DNA of 64,000 nucleotides from B1 sp964355075 (GCA_964355075.1 CAYHCF010000004.1:1-64000), one strand, 5' to 3'; shown: positions 25,315-34,491, counted from the stretch's first letter. Program-made: numbers and translations. The notes: generated by a model from the sequence alone, not told the origin.

Positions 25315-26469
25315 ATGCGGGCATACGAAAAAAAACGTTGGTGGAAAATTTTTATTCTGGTGGCAGCCATATTCATAGGTTCGGTGTCTCTTTTGTATAC
25401 ACGATACCTGGTGAAATCGCTTGCCATCCAGGAAGACAAAAAGATAATATTATGGGCTAATGCCACCCGGCAATTAATAAAAGCTGAAGGGGATATCAAT
25501 TTTCTATTGGATATTATTAAGGACAATGAAACCATTCCTACCATTTTGGTCGACCATAATGGAAAGGTAGTTACTACCCGAAATATGGATTCATCAAAAT
25601 TAAATGATGAAAAATACCTGGCTCAGCAAATAGAATTAATGAAAAAGGAGCATGAGCCGATCAAAATTTTATATGATGAAACCAACCAGCGATATAATTA
25701 TTTGTATTATAAGAACTCAACGGTTTTAGCTCAACTCAAAACTTATCCGTTTATCCAGTTAGGCCTCATTGCCTTCTTTGCCATTATGAGTTACCTGGCA
25801 CTTAGCAGCAGCAGAAGAGCCGAGCAAAATCAGGTTTGGGTTGGGATGAGCAAAGAAACTGCGCATCAATTGGGCACCCCTATTTCATCCTTGCGAGAAT
25901 GGCATAATCTGTTAAAGGAAGCTGAAAAAGAGCAACAGCTTGATATCCTGAAAGAAGTTGATTTTGATCTAAAAAGATTGGAATTGATTACAGAAAGATT
26001 TTCAAAAATAGGTTCAGAACCGGTATTAAAAGCTGAAAATCTGGATCTGGTCATTGAAACTTCTTTAGATTATTTAAGGAATCGGGTTTCGAGCAAGGTT
26101 AACTTTTCAGTAGAAATCAGAGAGCCTGGAAACTGGGCAATGATTAATATTCCTTTGTTTGACTGGGTTATTGAAAATATTTGCAAGAATGCCATCGATG
26201 CCATGAATGGAACAGGCAACCTTACCATAATATTAAACCATGACTCCGATCATGTTTATTTAGATATTAAAGATACCGGCAAAGGGATTCCACGATCCAA
26301 ATTTAAAACGGTTTTCAAACCGGGTTTTACCACCAAAAAACGCGGCTGGGGCCTCGGCTTGTCACTTGTTCGTCGTATCATTGTGCAATATCACAAAGGA
26401 CAAATTTTTGTTCGTCATTCCGAAACCGGCAAGGGAACCACTTTTAGAATTGTGTTGAGGGCGGAATAA
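25315..26469 (+). CDS. Membrane sensor histidine kinase
   Basis: 384 aa. An N-terminal membrane helix (11-33), an extracytoplasmic sensor of about 110 residues, a second helix (about 147-164), then SKETAHQLGTPISSL with phospho-acceptor His184, an N-box WVIENICKNAIDAM, DTGKGIP and GWGLGLSLVRR. The HQLGTP form of the H-box is typical of a Bacteroidota-specific kinase group. There is no adjacent response regulator; RuvX and peptide deformylase follow on the same strand. Confidence 0.9.
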   Translation: MRAYEKKRWWKIFILVAAIFIGSVSLLYTRYLVKSLAIQEDKKIILWANATRQLIKAEGDINFLLDIIKDNETIPTILVDHNGKVVTTRNMDSSKLNDEKYLAQQIELMKKEHEPIKILYDETNQRYNYLYYKNSTVLAQLKTYPFIQLGLIAFFAIMSYLALSSSRRAEQNQVWVGMSKETAHQLGTPISSLREWHNLLKEAEKEQQLDILKEVDFDLKRLELITERFSKIGSEPVLKAENLDLVIETSLDYLRNRVSSKVNFSVEIREPGNWAMINIPLFDWVIENICKNAIDAMNGTGNLTIILNHDSDHVYLDIKDTGKGIPRSKFKTVFKPGFTTKKRGWGLGLSLVRRIIVQYHKGQIFVRHSETGKGTTFRIVLRAE

Positions 26470-26513
26470 TTTTGCAGTACCTATAGTATTTCTCATCTTT
26501 GCCACCCAATAAT

Positions 26514-26927
26514 ATGCCAAGAATTTTAGCGATAGATTATGGAACCAAAAGGGTGGGTTTGGCCGTTACTGATCCCCTACAGCTTATTGCCAATACCCTG
26601 GCAACCGTAAAAGCGCATGAAATCATTTCCTACCTGAAAACTTATTTAGAGAAGGAAGAGGTTGACTGTTTTGTAGTTGGAAAGCCCCTGAAAATGGATG
26701 GGAGCGATTCTGAATCCGCTCAATTTGTAGAAAAATTTATATCTTTGCTGGCTAAGACTTTCCCAAACAAACCTATCAAAAGGATTGATGAGCGCTTCAC
26801 ATCGCGCATAGCCCAAAGAAGTTTGTTGGAAATGGGCTTAAAGAAAAAAGACAGAAGAAATAAAGGAAATGTGGATCAGGTAAGTGCAGTTTTGATTCTT
26901 CAGGCTTATTTAGAAAATAAATTTTAA
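26514..26927 (+). CDS. ruvX: RuvX/YqgF-family RNase H-fold nuclease
   Basis: 137 aa from the ATG at 26514 (MPRILAIDYGTKRVGLAVTD). The first catalytic Asp is in AIDYGTKRVG, with Glu in the central strand (VVGKPL region) and IDERFTS plus KGNVDQVSAVLIL near the C-terminus. Members of this family process the 5' end of pre-16S rRNA and are also annotated as putative Holliday junction resolvases. A TTG five codons upstream is less likely. Peptide deformylase follows 49 bases later, a frequent pairing in Bacteroidota. Confidence 0.9.
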   Translation: MPRILAIDYGTKRVGLAVTDPLQLIANTLATVKAHEIISYLKTYLEKEEVDCFVVGKPLKMDGSDSESAQFVEKFISLLAKTFPNKPIKRIDERFTSRIAQRSLLEMGLKKKDRRNKGNVDQVSAVLILQAYLENKF

Positions 26928-26976
26928 AACTTAAAACGCCCTGATAAAACGAAACGATAGGGGCACTCTGAAAAAA

Positions 26977-27531
26977 ATGATATTACCAATTGTAGCCTAT
27001 GGCGATGCCGTTTTACGTAAAGTGGGTGTAATGGTTGATCCCAACTATAAAGATCTGCCTAAATTGATTCAGAATATGTGGGAAACCATGTATAACGCTC
27101 ATGGTATTGGACTTGCAGCACCTCAGGTAGCTAAATCCCTTAAATTGTTCATCGTTGATACAGCAGCCTTTGAGGATGAAGAAATTCCGCCCATAAAAAA
27201 GGTATTTATTAATGCCGAAATTCTGGAAGAATGGGGTGAAGAGTGGGAATATGAAGAGGGTTGTCTGAGTATTCCAAAGATAAGAGAAAATGTAAATCGC
27301 CTGCCTAATTTGAGATTAAAATACCAAAATGAAAACTTTGAAACCATCATTGAAGAATTTGATGGAATGACTGCAAGAGTGATTCAACATGAACACGACC
27401 ACTGTAATGGGATATTGTTTGTAGACCATATCTCTGAACTCAAGAAACGTTTGCTCAAGAACAAATTGCTAAATGTTTCCAGGGGAGGTGTACAAATTGA
27501 TTATAAAATGCGTTTCCCTGTAACCCGTTGA
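26977..27531 (+). CDS. def: Peptide deformylase
   Basis: 184 aa. All three motifs are present: GIGLAAPQV, EEGCLSIP with the metal-binding Cys, and QHEHDHCNG carrying the HExDH metal site and catalytic Glu. It removes the N-formyl group from nascent proteins. Normal length; immediately downstream of ruvX. Confidence 0.95.
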   Translation: MILPIVAYGDAVLRKVGVMVDPNYKDLPKLIQNMWETMYNAHGIGLAAPQVAKSLKLFIVDTAAFEDEEIPPIKKVFINAEILEEWGEEWEYEEGCLSIPKIRENVNRLPNLRLKYQNENFETIIEEFDGMTARVIQHEHDHCNGILFVDHISELKKRLLKNKLLNVSRGGVQIDYKMRFPVTR

Positions 27532-27662
27532 TTATAAAATGTTTTATGGGATTTTTATAAGTACTACTTGCTTAAAATGCAACATTTACCCGAGAAATTT
27601 TATGCAAAATCATAGGTGAGTTAGGTAATATTTGCCTTTATTCGCAGCGTAATTATTTATTT

Positions 27663-29561
27663 ATGAGTACAAAATTTAAATTAGATTACAGCTTTCCTTC
27701 CCTGCATCCTTATTTAAAACATGCTGCCCATAGCCTTAAAACGCCTGACAGCATCTATTTATTAGAAAAGAAAAAGGATAGTTACCGGGGTATCACCTAC
27801 TTGCAGGTTATTGAGGAAGCTAATGCCATTTCAGCCTATTTCTTAAATATGGGTTATCAGAAACAGGAAATGGTAGCATTAATCATAGAAAATTGTCCTG
27901 AATATATTGCCTTCGACCAGGGATTGATGCAATTGGGACTGATAAATGTTTCTATTTATCCCACCCTGTCAGAAAGTGAAGTAGAATATATTATTAATGA
28001 TTCAGGATCAAGAGCCATTTTGGTTGGAACCCCTTTTCTGTTAAAGAAAATCAATAAGATCAAACACAATTGTCCGAAATTAGAAAAGATTATCATTGCC
28101 TTCGATACCGATAAGAGAGAAGATGGGGTTCCTACTTATGCTGAAATGATAGCTGAAGGCAGGATTTTATATGAAAAAAATAAAGAACAGGTTAATGAAA
28201 GATGCGATCAGGTTACAAGGGAAGATATTTCCTGTTTGCTTTATACCTCCGGTACAACCGGCAAGCCGAAAGGTGCCATGCTTACACATGATAATTTTTT
28301 AAGCGATATTGAAATGGCCGTGGAGTTAATGTATATCGTAAATAAGGATTACCGCTTTCTTTCATTCCTGCCGATGTGCCATGTTTATGAACGAACCGCC
28401 ACCTACTATTTAAGTACCGTAGTGGGAACTCAAATTGCTTTCGCCCAAAGCCTGGAAGCCTTATCCAGCAATCTTATTGAAATAAAACCAACTGCAATTT
28501 TAACGGTTCCACGCTTGTTGGAACGTATTGAAGAAAGGGTGCGCAAAAAAATTACTTCCCAGGGAGGAATGAAATTGATAATCTTCAACTGGGCAATACA
28601 GGTGGGAGAAAAAAGAAGATTCTTAAGAGAGGCAGGCAAAACACCTGGCTTCCTGTTGCAGCTTCAACTTCTGTTTGCCGAAAAAATGGTATATTCTAAA
28701 ATAAAAGAACACCTAGGTGGAAATATGAAGCTGATGATTTCGGGAGGTGGAGCCATGCCACAACATGTGGGCGAATTTTTTGGAAATATCGGAGTGATCG
28801 TTTGTGAAGGTTATGGCTTAACTGAAACTTCTCCACTCGTTACCGTAAATGAACCCCATCGTCAGGTTTTTGGAGCTGTTGGCCGGGTTGGCAGATTAAA
28901 TGAAGTAGCCATTCAAAATCCGGAAACCAAAGAAATAATTACCATTCAAACCTACGACTCCTACCATCCTGAATTCGAATGTGGAGAAGGTGAAATTTTG
29001 GTGAGAGGCAGAAATGTTATGAAAGGATACTGGAATTTACCCGAAGCCACAGCCGAAGCAATTGATAAGGATGGTTGGCTGCATACCGGTGATGTAGGTA
29101 AATTTTATAAGGGTTATCTCAAAATAACAGATAGGATCAAGAACATCCTTGTAAATTCTTTTGGAAAAAATATCTATCCTACACCTATTGAAAACACTTA
29201 CCTGAAATCAAACAAAATTGAACAAATCTTTTTGATTGGCGACCGACAGGAATATCTTACAGCGATTATTGTTCCTTCCAAAGAGGAATTAAAAGAAGTT
29301 TTTGGACACAAAGATAAATTCTTCGAAGATCCCAATGATTTTATTACGGATGAAAACATCAAAAAATGGCTGGATGAAGATCTGCATAAATATGCTACAG
29401 AATTGGGCAAATTTGAACGGGTAAAACATTATGTTATCAAACGCCGGCCTTTTACACTTGAGTCAGGGGAAATGACCCCAACCCACAAGATGAAACGAAA
29501 AATTGTTGAGCAAAAATATGCAGATGCTATCCATGGAATGTATTCTGCTATTATTGAGTGA
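27663..29561 (+). CDS. Long-chain fatty-acid--CoA ligase (AMP-binding)
   Basis: 632 aa, typical of FadD15-like bacterial long-chain acyl-CoA synthetases. P-loop YTSGTTGKPKGAMLTH, the A5 motif GYGLTETSP, the A7/A8 region GWLHTGDVGKFYKGYLKITDR and KNILVNSFGKNIYP are in order. It activates fatty acids to acyl-CoA by way of an acyl-adenylate. ATG start; no fatty-acid operon is attached. Confidence 0.9.
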   Translation: MSTKFKLDYSFPSLHPYLKHAAHSLKTPDSIYLLEKKKDSYRGITYLQVIEEANAISAYFLNMGYQKQEMVALIIENCPEYIAFDQGLMQLGLINVSIYPTLSESEVEYIINDSGSRAILVGTPFLLKKINKIKHNCPKLEKIIIAFDTDKREDGVPTYAEMIAEGRILYEKNKEQVNERCDQVTREDISCLLYTSGTTGKPKGAMLTHDNFLSDIEMAVELMYIVNKDYRFLSFLPMCHVYERTATYYLSTVVGTQIAFAQSLEALSSNLIEIKPTAILTVPRLLERIEERVRKKITSQGGMKLIIFNWAIQVGEKRRFLREAGKTPGFLLQLQLLFAEKMVYSKIKEHLGGNMKLMISGGGAMPQHVGEFFGNIGVIVCEGYGLTETSPLVTVNEPHRQVFGAVGRVGRLNEVAIQNPETKEIITIQTYDSYHPEFECGEGEILVRGRNVMKGYWNLPEATAEAIDKDGWLHTGDVGKFYKGYLKITDRIKNILVNSFGKNIYPTPIENTYLKSNKIEQIFLIGDRQEYLTAIIVPSKEELKEVFGHKDKFFEDPNDFITDENIKKWLDEDLHKYATELGKFERVKHYVIKRRPFTLESGEMTPTHKMKRKIVEQKYADAIHGMYSAIIE

Positions 29562-29594
29562 GGTAGGTAGGTGGATAGGTAGATAGGCTGTAGG
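29560..29594 (+). repeat. Short GGTAG/GATAG low-complexity tandem repeat
   Basis: Immediately after the acyl-CoA ligase stop codon, four- to eight-base units of the type TAGGTAGG / TGGATAGG / TAGATAGG run for about 35 bases. It is slippage-prone and non-coding. Confidence 0.6.
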
Positions 29595-29734
29595 CGATTT
29601 GCCAACATCAACAACCTAAAAACAGGAAATTAATGTTGCGTTCAGGTGCAATAAAAATAAACCAGTTGAAAAACCACAACTGAAACACATTTTTAAAACA
29701 AAAGTTTTTCGTGCGAATGGGAATTCGCTGTTTT

Positions 29735-30883
29735 CTATTTTCTATTTTCCACTTCCCATGATAACAAAAACAAATCAAAATTTTCCGGGTGAATGACATC
29801 ATAATTTGCTTTTGGATATGCTTGTTTAAAAGTATTCGGCAGCTTCACTTTTGCCTTTGGATTCCATTTAAATTCATAAGCCCGTAATTTCCCGTCGGCT
29901 TCTTCTAAATAATCTATTTCTTGCTGTTCCACATTTCTCCAATACCAATTATTGCTATAATGTTGGTGGTAAGAAAGGTATTTAATGCGTTCCGAAACCA
30001 AAAAATTCTCCCACAAAGCTCCTATATCTGCCCTGTTTTCAATTTGTGAAAAATTATTGATGAGCGCATTTCGAATGCCGTTGTCATAAAAATAAATCTT
30101 CCTGCTTTTTTTGAGTTCAGTACGTAAATTTCGGCTAAACGACCCCAATCTAAAGATAACATAGGCCTGCTCTAATAAAACAATATACTTCTCAACTGTT
30201 TTCGAATCTATGCCGCAAAGTTGCGATAATTCATTGTAGGATACCTGAGAACCAACCTGAAACGATAAACCTTGCAATAATTTAATCAAGGCATCCGGGC
30301 GTTTTACCTGATCCAAAAGCAAAACATCTTTATACAGATAACTTTCTGCCAACTGCTTCAATATTTCCCGTTCCGAACCTATTTGATTGATCACCTCCGG
30401 GTAGTATCCATAAATTAAACGATGAGGCAACATTCTTTTTTCCTCCAACAAGCCATGTTGGTTAACCATCTCTTCAAATGTAATTGGAAACATCAGATAC
30501 TCCCACTTCCTGCCTGTTAAGGGTTCATTTACTTCATTTGCTAATTCCAAAGCCGAACTTCCCGTAACAATCAGTTGCACCTCTGGTATTTGATCTGTAA
30601 TTAACTTTAATCGCAACCCAATATCTTTAATTCTTTGCGCCTCGTCTATTATAAGTGTCGTGTTTTCCCCAATTATCGCTTTTAAACGAGTGGCAGAAAT
30701 GTTGGCAAATACAGACTGAACATCCAATTCATCACCATTAAGCCAAAGCACATTGGAAACATCTTTAAACAAGGATTTAATTAAAGTGGTTTTACCCACT
30801 TGCCGTGGCCCAAGCAAAATAATTGCCTTACCGGTTTTTAGCTTTTCAGAAATTTTTGCACTTAAGACTCTTGCAATGTTCAT
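29735..30883 (-). CDS. AAA ATPase with DUF4143 (PD-(D/E)xK-like) C-terminal domain
   Basis: 382 aa. Walker A GPRQVGKT (25-32), Walker B TLIIDEAQ (Asp80, Glu81), sensor 1 IVTGSSAL (105-112). The C-terminal DUF4143 domain contains QQEIDYLEE...LRAYEFKW, an acidic-x-ExK pattern like restriction-type nuclease folds. ATP-binding DUF4143 proteins are very common in Bacteroidota and of unknown purpose. The C-terminus runs into low-complexity sequence (GAAAATAGAAAATAG on the coding strand). The gene stands alone, with four 32-bp tandem repeats in its promoter. Confidence 0.85.
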   Translation of the reverse strand: MNIARVLSAKISEKLKTGKAIILLGPRQVGKTTLIKSLFKDVSNVLWLNGDELDVQSVFANISATRLKAIIGENTTLIIDEAQRIKDIGLRLKLITDQIPEVQLIVTGSSALELANEVNEPLTGRKWEYLMFPITFEEMVNQHGLLEEKRMLPHRLIYGYYPEVINQIGSEREILKQLAESYLYKDVLLLDQVKRPDALIKLLQGLSFQVGSQVSYNELSQLCGIDSKTVEKYIVLLEQAYVIFRLGSFSRNLRTELKKSRKIYFYDNGIRNALINNFSQIENRADIGALWENFLVSERIKYLSYHQHYSNNWYWRNVEQQEIDYLEEADGKLRAYEFKWNPKAKVKLPNTFKQAYPKANYDVIHPENFDLFLLSWEVENRK

Positions 30884-30901
30884 CTCCAGGATATTATGAA
30901 G

Positions 30902-30934
30902 CGAAAATAAGCATTTATTTTAACAATCCGCAAA
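30902..30934 (-). promoter_or_regulatory. Predicted promoter of the DUF4143 ATPase gene, overlapping the repeat array
   Basis: On the minus strand TTTG (30934-30931), inside the gene-proximal 32-bp unit, is 21 bases from TATTTTCG (30909-30902), a one-base variant of TAnnTTTG. The ATG at 30883 follows about 18 bases later. Confidence 0.5.
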
Positions 30935-31052
30935 AATTGCCATATTTCTGGATTTCAATCCGCAAAAATTGCCATATTTCTGGATTTCAATCCGTAATAA
31001 TTGCCATATTTAAGGAATTCAATCCATAATAATTGCCATATTTCTGGAAATA
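30925..31052 (-). repeat. Four tandem 32-bp units upstream of the DUF4143 ATPase gene
   Basis: Four units of exactly 32 bases with no spacers: 30925-30956, 30957-30988, 30989-31020 and 31021-31052. Units 1 and 2 are identical. Units 3 and 4 share TAATAATT where the first two have CAAAAATT. The conserved middle is ATTGCCATATTT. In units 1 and 2 AATCC at the start and GGATT near the end form an inverted repeat. The array begins 42 bases upstream of the ATPase start codon. Confidence 0.9.
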
Positions 31053-31110
31053 AGTAAAAATGAAAATATCAGAATAATTAAATATGCAAACTTTTCCCCT
31101 CACTTCATCC

Positions 31111-31166
31111 TTCATACTTCATACTTTATACTTTATACTTTATACTTCATACTTTATACTTCATAC
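31111..31166. repeat. Heptanucleotide microsatellite TTYATAC x8
   Basis: Eight uninterrupted 7-bp units, each TTCATAC or TTTATAC, lie between the ATPase repeat array and the GNAT gene, ending about 20 bases from the GNAT stop codon. They are non-coding on both strands. Confidence 0.85.
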
Positions 31167-31185
31167 TTCCCCTACGCCTCCCAGC

Positions 31186-31611
31186 CTACCCCTCTTCCCA
31201 AATCATCTTCACATGCTCAATCCCGCCTTCCCAAAAGTTTGGTCCGCTTGGTTTGAACCCAAATTTAAGGTATAAACCAGCTGCCGAAAGCTGTGCGTGC
31301 AGGTATACCCTTTCTGGCTTTGAACCAATTTCTACCAGAATTCTCATGATCAGGGCCGCTGCAACTCCCTTATATCGGAAATTTTTTACAACAGCGAAAC
31401 GCTCTAATTTAATACCCTTTTCGGTTGTACGGTAGCGTGCCGTTCCAACAGGTTTGCCATCTAATAATGCCAAAAAATGGGTTGATTCTTCTTCAAATTC
31501 CCATTCAATATCCTCCGGACACCCCTGTTCTACTACAAAAACATCTTTTCTGATATCCCATGCAACTTGTAAATCCTGAGGATTCGCTATTTGAATTATT
31601 TGAATGCTCAT
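31186..31611 (-). CDS. GNAT-family N-acetyltransferase (ElaA/YjcF-like)
   Basis: 141 aa from the ATG at 31611 (MSIQIIQIANPQDLQ); the frame is open further upstream but overlaps the divergent aldolase promoter. It shows IRKDVFVVEQGCPED, VGTARYRTTEKGIKLERFAVVKNFRYKGVAAALI (the acetyl-CoA-binding Q/RxxGxA loop) and a final LKFGFKPSGPNFWEGGIEHVKM. The size and layout match YjcF-type acetyltransferases. Substrate unknown. Confidence 0.8.
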   Translation of the reverse strand: MSIQIIQIANPQDLQVAWDIRKDVFVVEQGCPEDIEWEFEEESTHFLALLDGKPVGTARYRTTEKGIKLERFAVVKNFRYKGVAAALIMRILVEIGSKPERVYLHAQLSAAGLYLKFGFKPSGPNFWEGGIEHVKMIWEEG

Positions 31612-31639
31612 TTTTGGTATTATTTCTTTTGTAATTGTG

Positions 31640-31647
31640 TATGTTTG
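31640..31647 (+). promoter_or_regulatory. Predicted -7 box of the class I aldolase gene
   Basis: TATGTTTG is an exact TAnnTTTG match, 22 bases before the aldolase ATG. The nearest TTTG upstream (31613-31616) is 23 bases away, slightly long, and abuts the divergent GNAT start codon. Confidence 0.45.
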
Positions 31648-31669
31648 CCGCAGCAAATAAATCAAAATT

Positions 31670-32722
31670 ATGACAAAAATAGCTGAATTATTAGGTGACA
31701 AAGCCGAGGCTTTGTTAAATCACCAATGTAAAACCATTTCTAAAAGTCTATTGCACTTACCTGGTCCCGATTTTGTTGATCGTGTTGTGATGCAATCAAA
31801 TCGCAATTCGCAGGTTTTGAAAAGTTTAAATTCAATTTATAACCATGGTCGCTTGGCTGGAACAGGTTATGTATCCATATTGCCGGTTGATCAGGGAATT
31901 GAACACAGTGCCGGGGCTTCTTTTGCTCCAAATCCTGCCTTTTTTGATCCTGAAAACATTGTAAAATTAGCCATGGAAGGGGGCTGTAATGCAGTTGCTT
32001 CTACTTATGGCGTTCTCGCTGCCTGTTCACGTAAATATGCTCACAAAATTCCTTTCATTGTAAAAATAAACCACAATGAATTTTTAACCTATCCAAATAA
32101 ATTTGATCAAATTATGTTTGGTTCGGTTGATGAAGCCTGGAATTTAGGTGCAACTGCCGTTGGTGCTACCATCTATTTTGGCTCAGACGAATCCGGTCGT
32201 CAAATTCAGGAAGTAGCACTTGCCTTTGAACGGGCACATGAATTGGGAATGGCTACCGTTTTGTGGTGCTATCTACGTAATAATGCCTTCAAGAAAGATG
32301 GCGTTGATTACCATGCTGCTGCAGATTTAACTGGTCAGGCAAATCATTTAGGAGTTACCCTGCAGGCCGATATCATCAAACAAAAATTGCCAACAACCAA
32401 CGGAGGTTATACTGCACTTAACTTTGGCAAAACACATGATAAAGTTTATACCGAATTATCATCCAGTCATCCCATTGATTTAACCCGTTATCAGGTTGCC
32501 AATTGCTATATGGGGCGTCAGGGTTTAATCAACTCAGGTGGTGAAAGTAAAGGAGCTACCGATCTGGTTGAAGCAGTTACTACGGCCGTAATTAATAAAC
32601 GTGCCGGTGGAACAGGCTTGATTTCGGGTCGTAAAGCATTCCAGAAACCCATGAAAGATGGAGTTGCTTTATTGAACGCCATTCAGGATGTTTATATGGA
32701 CGAAAGCGTTACCATCGCATAA
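31670..32722 (+). CDS. Fructose-bisphosphate aldolase class I (DhnA/FbaB type)
   Basis: 350 aa. ILPVDQGIEHSAGASFAPNP and PFIVKINHNEFLTYP are the hallmark strands of the DhnA-type class I aldolases that form a Schiff base. YFGSDESGRQIQEV and GGESKGATDLVEAV build the phosphate site. It cleaves fructose 1,6-bisphosphate in glycolysis and runs in reverse in gluconeogenesis. Full length, with its own promoter, followed 52 bases later by accD. Confidence 0.9.
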   Translation: MTKIAELLGDKAEALLNHQCKTISKSLLHLPGPDFVDRVVMQSNRNSQVLKSLNSIYNHGRLAGTGYVSILPVDQGIEHSAGASFAPNPAFFDPENIVKLAMEGGCNAVASTYGVLAACSRKYAHKIPFIVKINHNEFLTYPNKFDQIMFGSVDEAWNLGATAVGATIYFGSDESGRQIQEVALAFERAHELGMATVLWCYLRNNAFKKDGVDYHAAADLTGQANHLGVTLQADIIKQKLPTTNGGYTALNFGKTHDKVYTELSSSHPIDLTRYQVANCYMGRQGLINSGGESKGATDLVEAVTTAVINKRAGGTGLISGRKAFQKPMKDGVALLNAIQDVYMDESVTIA

Positions 32723-32774
32723 ACAAAATACGATTCCTGTATCGAATTTTCAAAACAGTGACCTGAAAAAAAAT

Positions 32775-33662
32775 ATGAGCTGGTACAAACGTGTAAAAGA
32801 AGGAATTACTACCTTAACCTCTGAAAAAAAATCAGTTCCGGATGGATTATGGCATAAGTGCAGTAAGTGTAAAAAAACTTTTTTATCGGAAGACCACCAA
32901 AAAAATTCTTATGTATGTACAAACTGCTCATACCATGATAAAATAGGCTCTCACGAATATTTTGAAATACTTTTCGGGTCAGAATTTGACGAGCTTTTTG
33001 GAAATATTATGCCCAGCGACCCTTTGAAATTCATCGATACCAAAGAGTATAGCAAACGCCTGACCGAATCGCAGGAAAATAGTGGCTTAACAGATGCCAT
33101 GCGGGTTGCTGTTGGTAACCTCGATGAGCAAACCAAATTAGTAGTTGCCTGCATGGATTTCGGTTTTATTGGTGGAAGTATGGGAAGTGTAGTGGGAGAA
33201 AAAATTTCGAGAGCTATTGATTATTCCAGAGAAAATAAAATCCCTTTACTCATCATCTCTAAATCGGGTGGTGCACGTATGATGGAAGCTGCATTTTCTT
33301 TGATGCAAATGGCCAAAACTTCTGCTAAACTTGCTCTTCTGGGTCAAAGCGGAGTCCCTTTTATTTCCTTGCTTACGGATCCCACTACCGGTGGTGTTAC
33401 GGCCAGTTTTGCCATGTTAGGCGATATTAACATGGCTGAACCGGAAGCTTTAATCGGGTTTGCCGGGCCCAGGGTGATAAGAGAAACCATCGGGAAGGAT
33501 TTGCCAAAAGGATTCCAAAGTTCAGAATTTGTGCTGGAACATGGTTTTATTGACTTTATTATTGAGCGACCTCAGCTAAAATCGAAGTTAACGGAATTGC
33601 TGAGAATAATGATGAAGAAAGGCATATGCGTGAGCGAATCAGACCTAAATAAAATTAACTGA
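32775..33662 (+). CDS. accD: Acetyl-CoA carboxylase carboxyltransferase subunit beta
   Basis: 295 aa from the ATG at 32775 (MSWYKRVKEGI). An N-terminal Cys4 zinc ribbon (CSKCKKTF...YVCTNCSYH, about residues 28-50) precedes the carboxyltransferase domain with SKSGGARMMEAAFSLMQMAK, LTDPTTGGVTASFAMLGDI and GFAGPRVI. It forms malonyl-CoA with AccA/B/C, none of which is in this window. The aldolase-accD order is common in Bacteroidota. Confidence 0.95.
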   Translation: MSWYKRVKEGITTLTSEKKSVPDGLWHKCSKCKKTFLSEDHQKNSYVCTNCSYHDKIGSHEYFEILFGSEFDELFGNIMPSDPLKFIDTKEYSKRLTESQENSGLTDAMRVAVGNLDEQTKLVVACMDFGFIGGSMGSVVGEKISRAIDYSRENKIPLLIISKSGGARMMEAAFSLMQMAKTSAKLALLGQSGVPFISLLTDPTTGGVTASFAMLGDINMAEPEALIGFAGPRVIRETIGKDLPKGFQSSEFVLEHGFIDFIIERPQLKSKLTELLRIMMKKGICVSESDLNKIN

Positions 33663-33791
33663 CAAACCAGATAATTGTGCGTATTCCAGAAATTGTTTTC
33701 GACTCCGCTCAAACTGACAAACCTTAAAAGCTGCTTATGTTTTAATAACCGCTTTGAATTTGGTAAATAAATTTATACCTTGCCCATAGCT

Positions 33792-34466
33792 TTGGATCAA
33801 CAAATAACATCAAGAGAAAAAATTCTTAAAAAGGTTCGCCTGGCTTTGAATTACAAATCGAAAAGCAGTTTTCAAAACATCGATTTGGAAAGCAATGTGT
33901 TTGCACGTCCCGAAGGAGAAACGCTTGCCGAAGCCTTTATAAAAAAATTTACAAGTGCCGCCGGCCAATTTGTTTATTGTGACAACCCATTTGATTGCGT
34001 TGACAAACTTCTTGATTTAATTGAACAGAGAAAGTGGAAATATATCTTTAGCTGGGAAGAAGAAACTCAAAATCTACTTGCGGATAGTGGCATATCCTAT
34101 TTTGATAAAAAAGATAATCTTGAGAAAATTCAGGTGTCCATAACGGGTTGTGAATCTTTGTTGGCCATTTCAGGAAGTATTTTAGTGAGCAGTACAAAAA
34201 ACAGTAGAATTCTCACCATTTGGCCTCCTGTTCATATTGTGATTGCCAGACGTTCACAAATTGTATTAGATATTAAGGATTCTATCCAGTTATTACGGAA
34301 CAAATACGGCCGCGAAATGCCATCTATGATTTCTTTTTTAACGGGTCCAAGCCGCACAACGAATATCCCTTCTGATGAAATGGAAGGCTTGCCTCCCGTG
34401 GTAATTGGAGCTCATGGCCCCATTGAACTCATTTTGTTTTTGATTGACGACAGAAAGCATGAGTAG
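33792..34466 (+). CDS. LUD-domain protein (LutC/YkgG-like)
   Basis: About 224 aa. A helical start (SREKILKKVRLALNYK) is followed by the LUD fold with VSITGCESLLAISGSILVSST and LTGPSRTTNIPSDEMEGL...HGPIELILFLID near the end. LutC proteins take part in lactate oxidation with LutA and LutB, which are absent here, so a different or partial role is likely. The start is unsure: a TTG at 33780 lies inside a TATACCTTG promoter-like box, so the TTG at 33792 was preferred. LpxH follows after 25 bases. Confidence 0.7.
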   Translation: MDQQITSREKILKKVRLALNYKSKSSFQNIDLESNVFARPEGETLAEAFIKKFTSAAGQFVYCDNPFDCVDKLLDLIEQRKWKYIFSWEEETQNLLADSGISYFDKKDNLEKIQVSITGCESLLAISGSILVSSTKNSRILTIWPPVHIVIARRSQIVLDIKDSIQLLRNKYGREMPSMISFLTGPSRTTNIPSDEMEGLPPVVIGAHGPIELILFLIDDRKHE

Positions 34467-34491
34467 GCTTTTTTTATAATTTTGAATTCAA

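Noticed and set aside
30925..31052. CRISPR array
   Set aside because: The four 32-bp units abut with no unique spacers and there are no cas genes nearby; they are plain tandem repeats.
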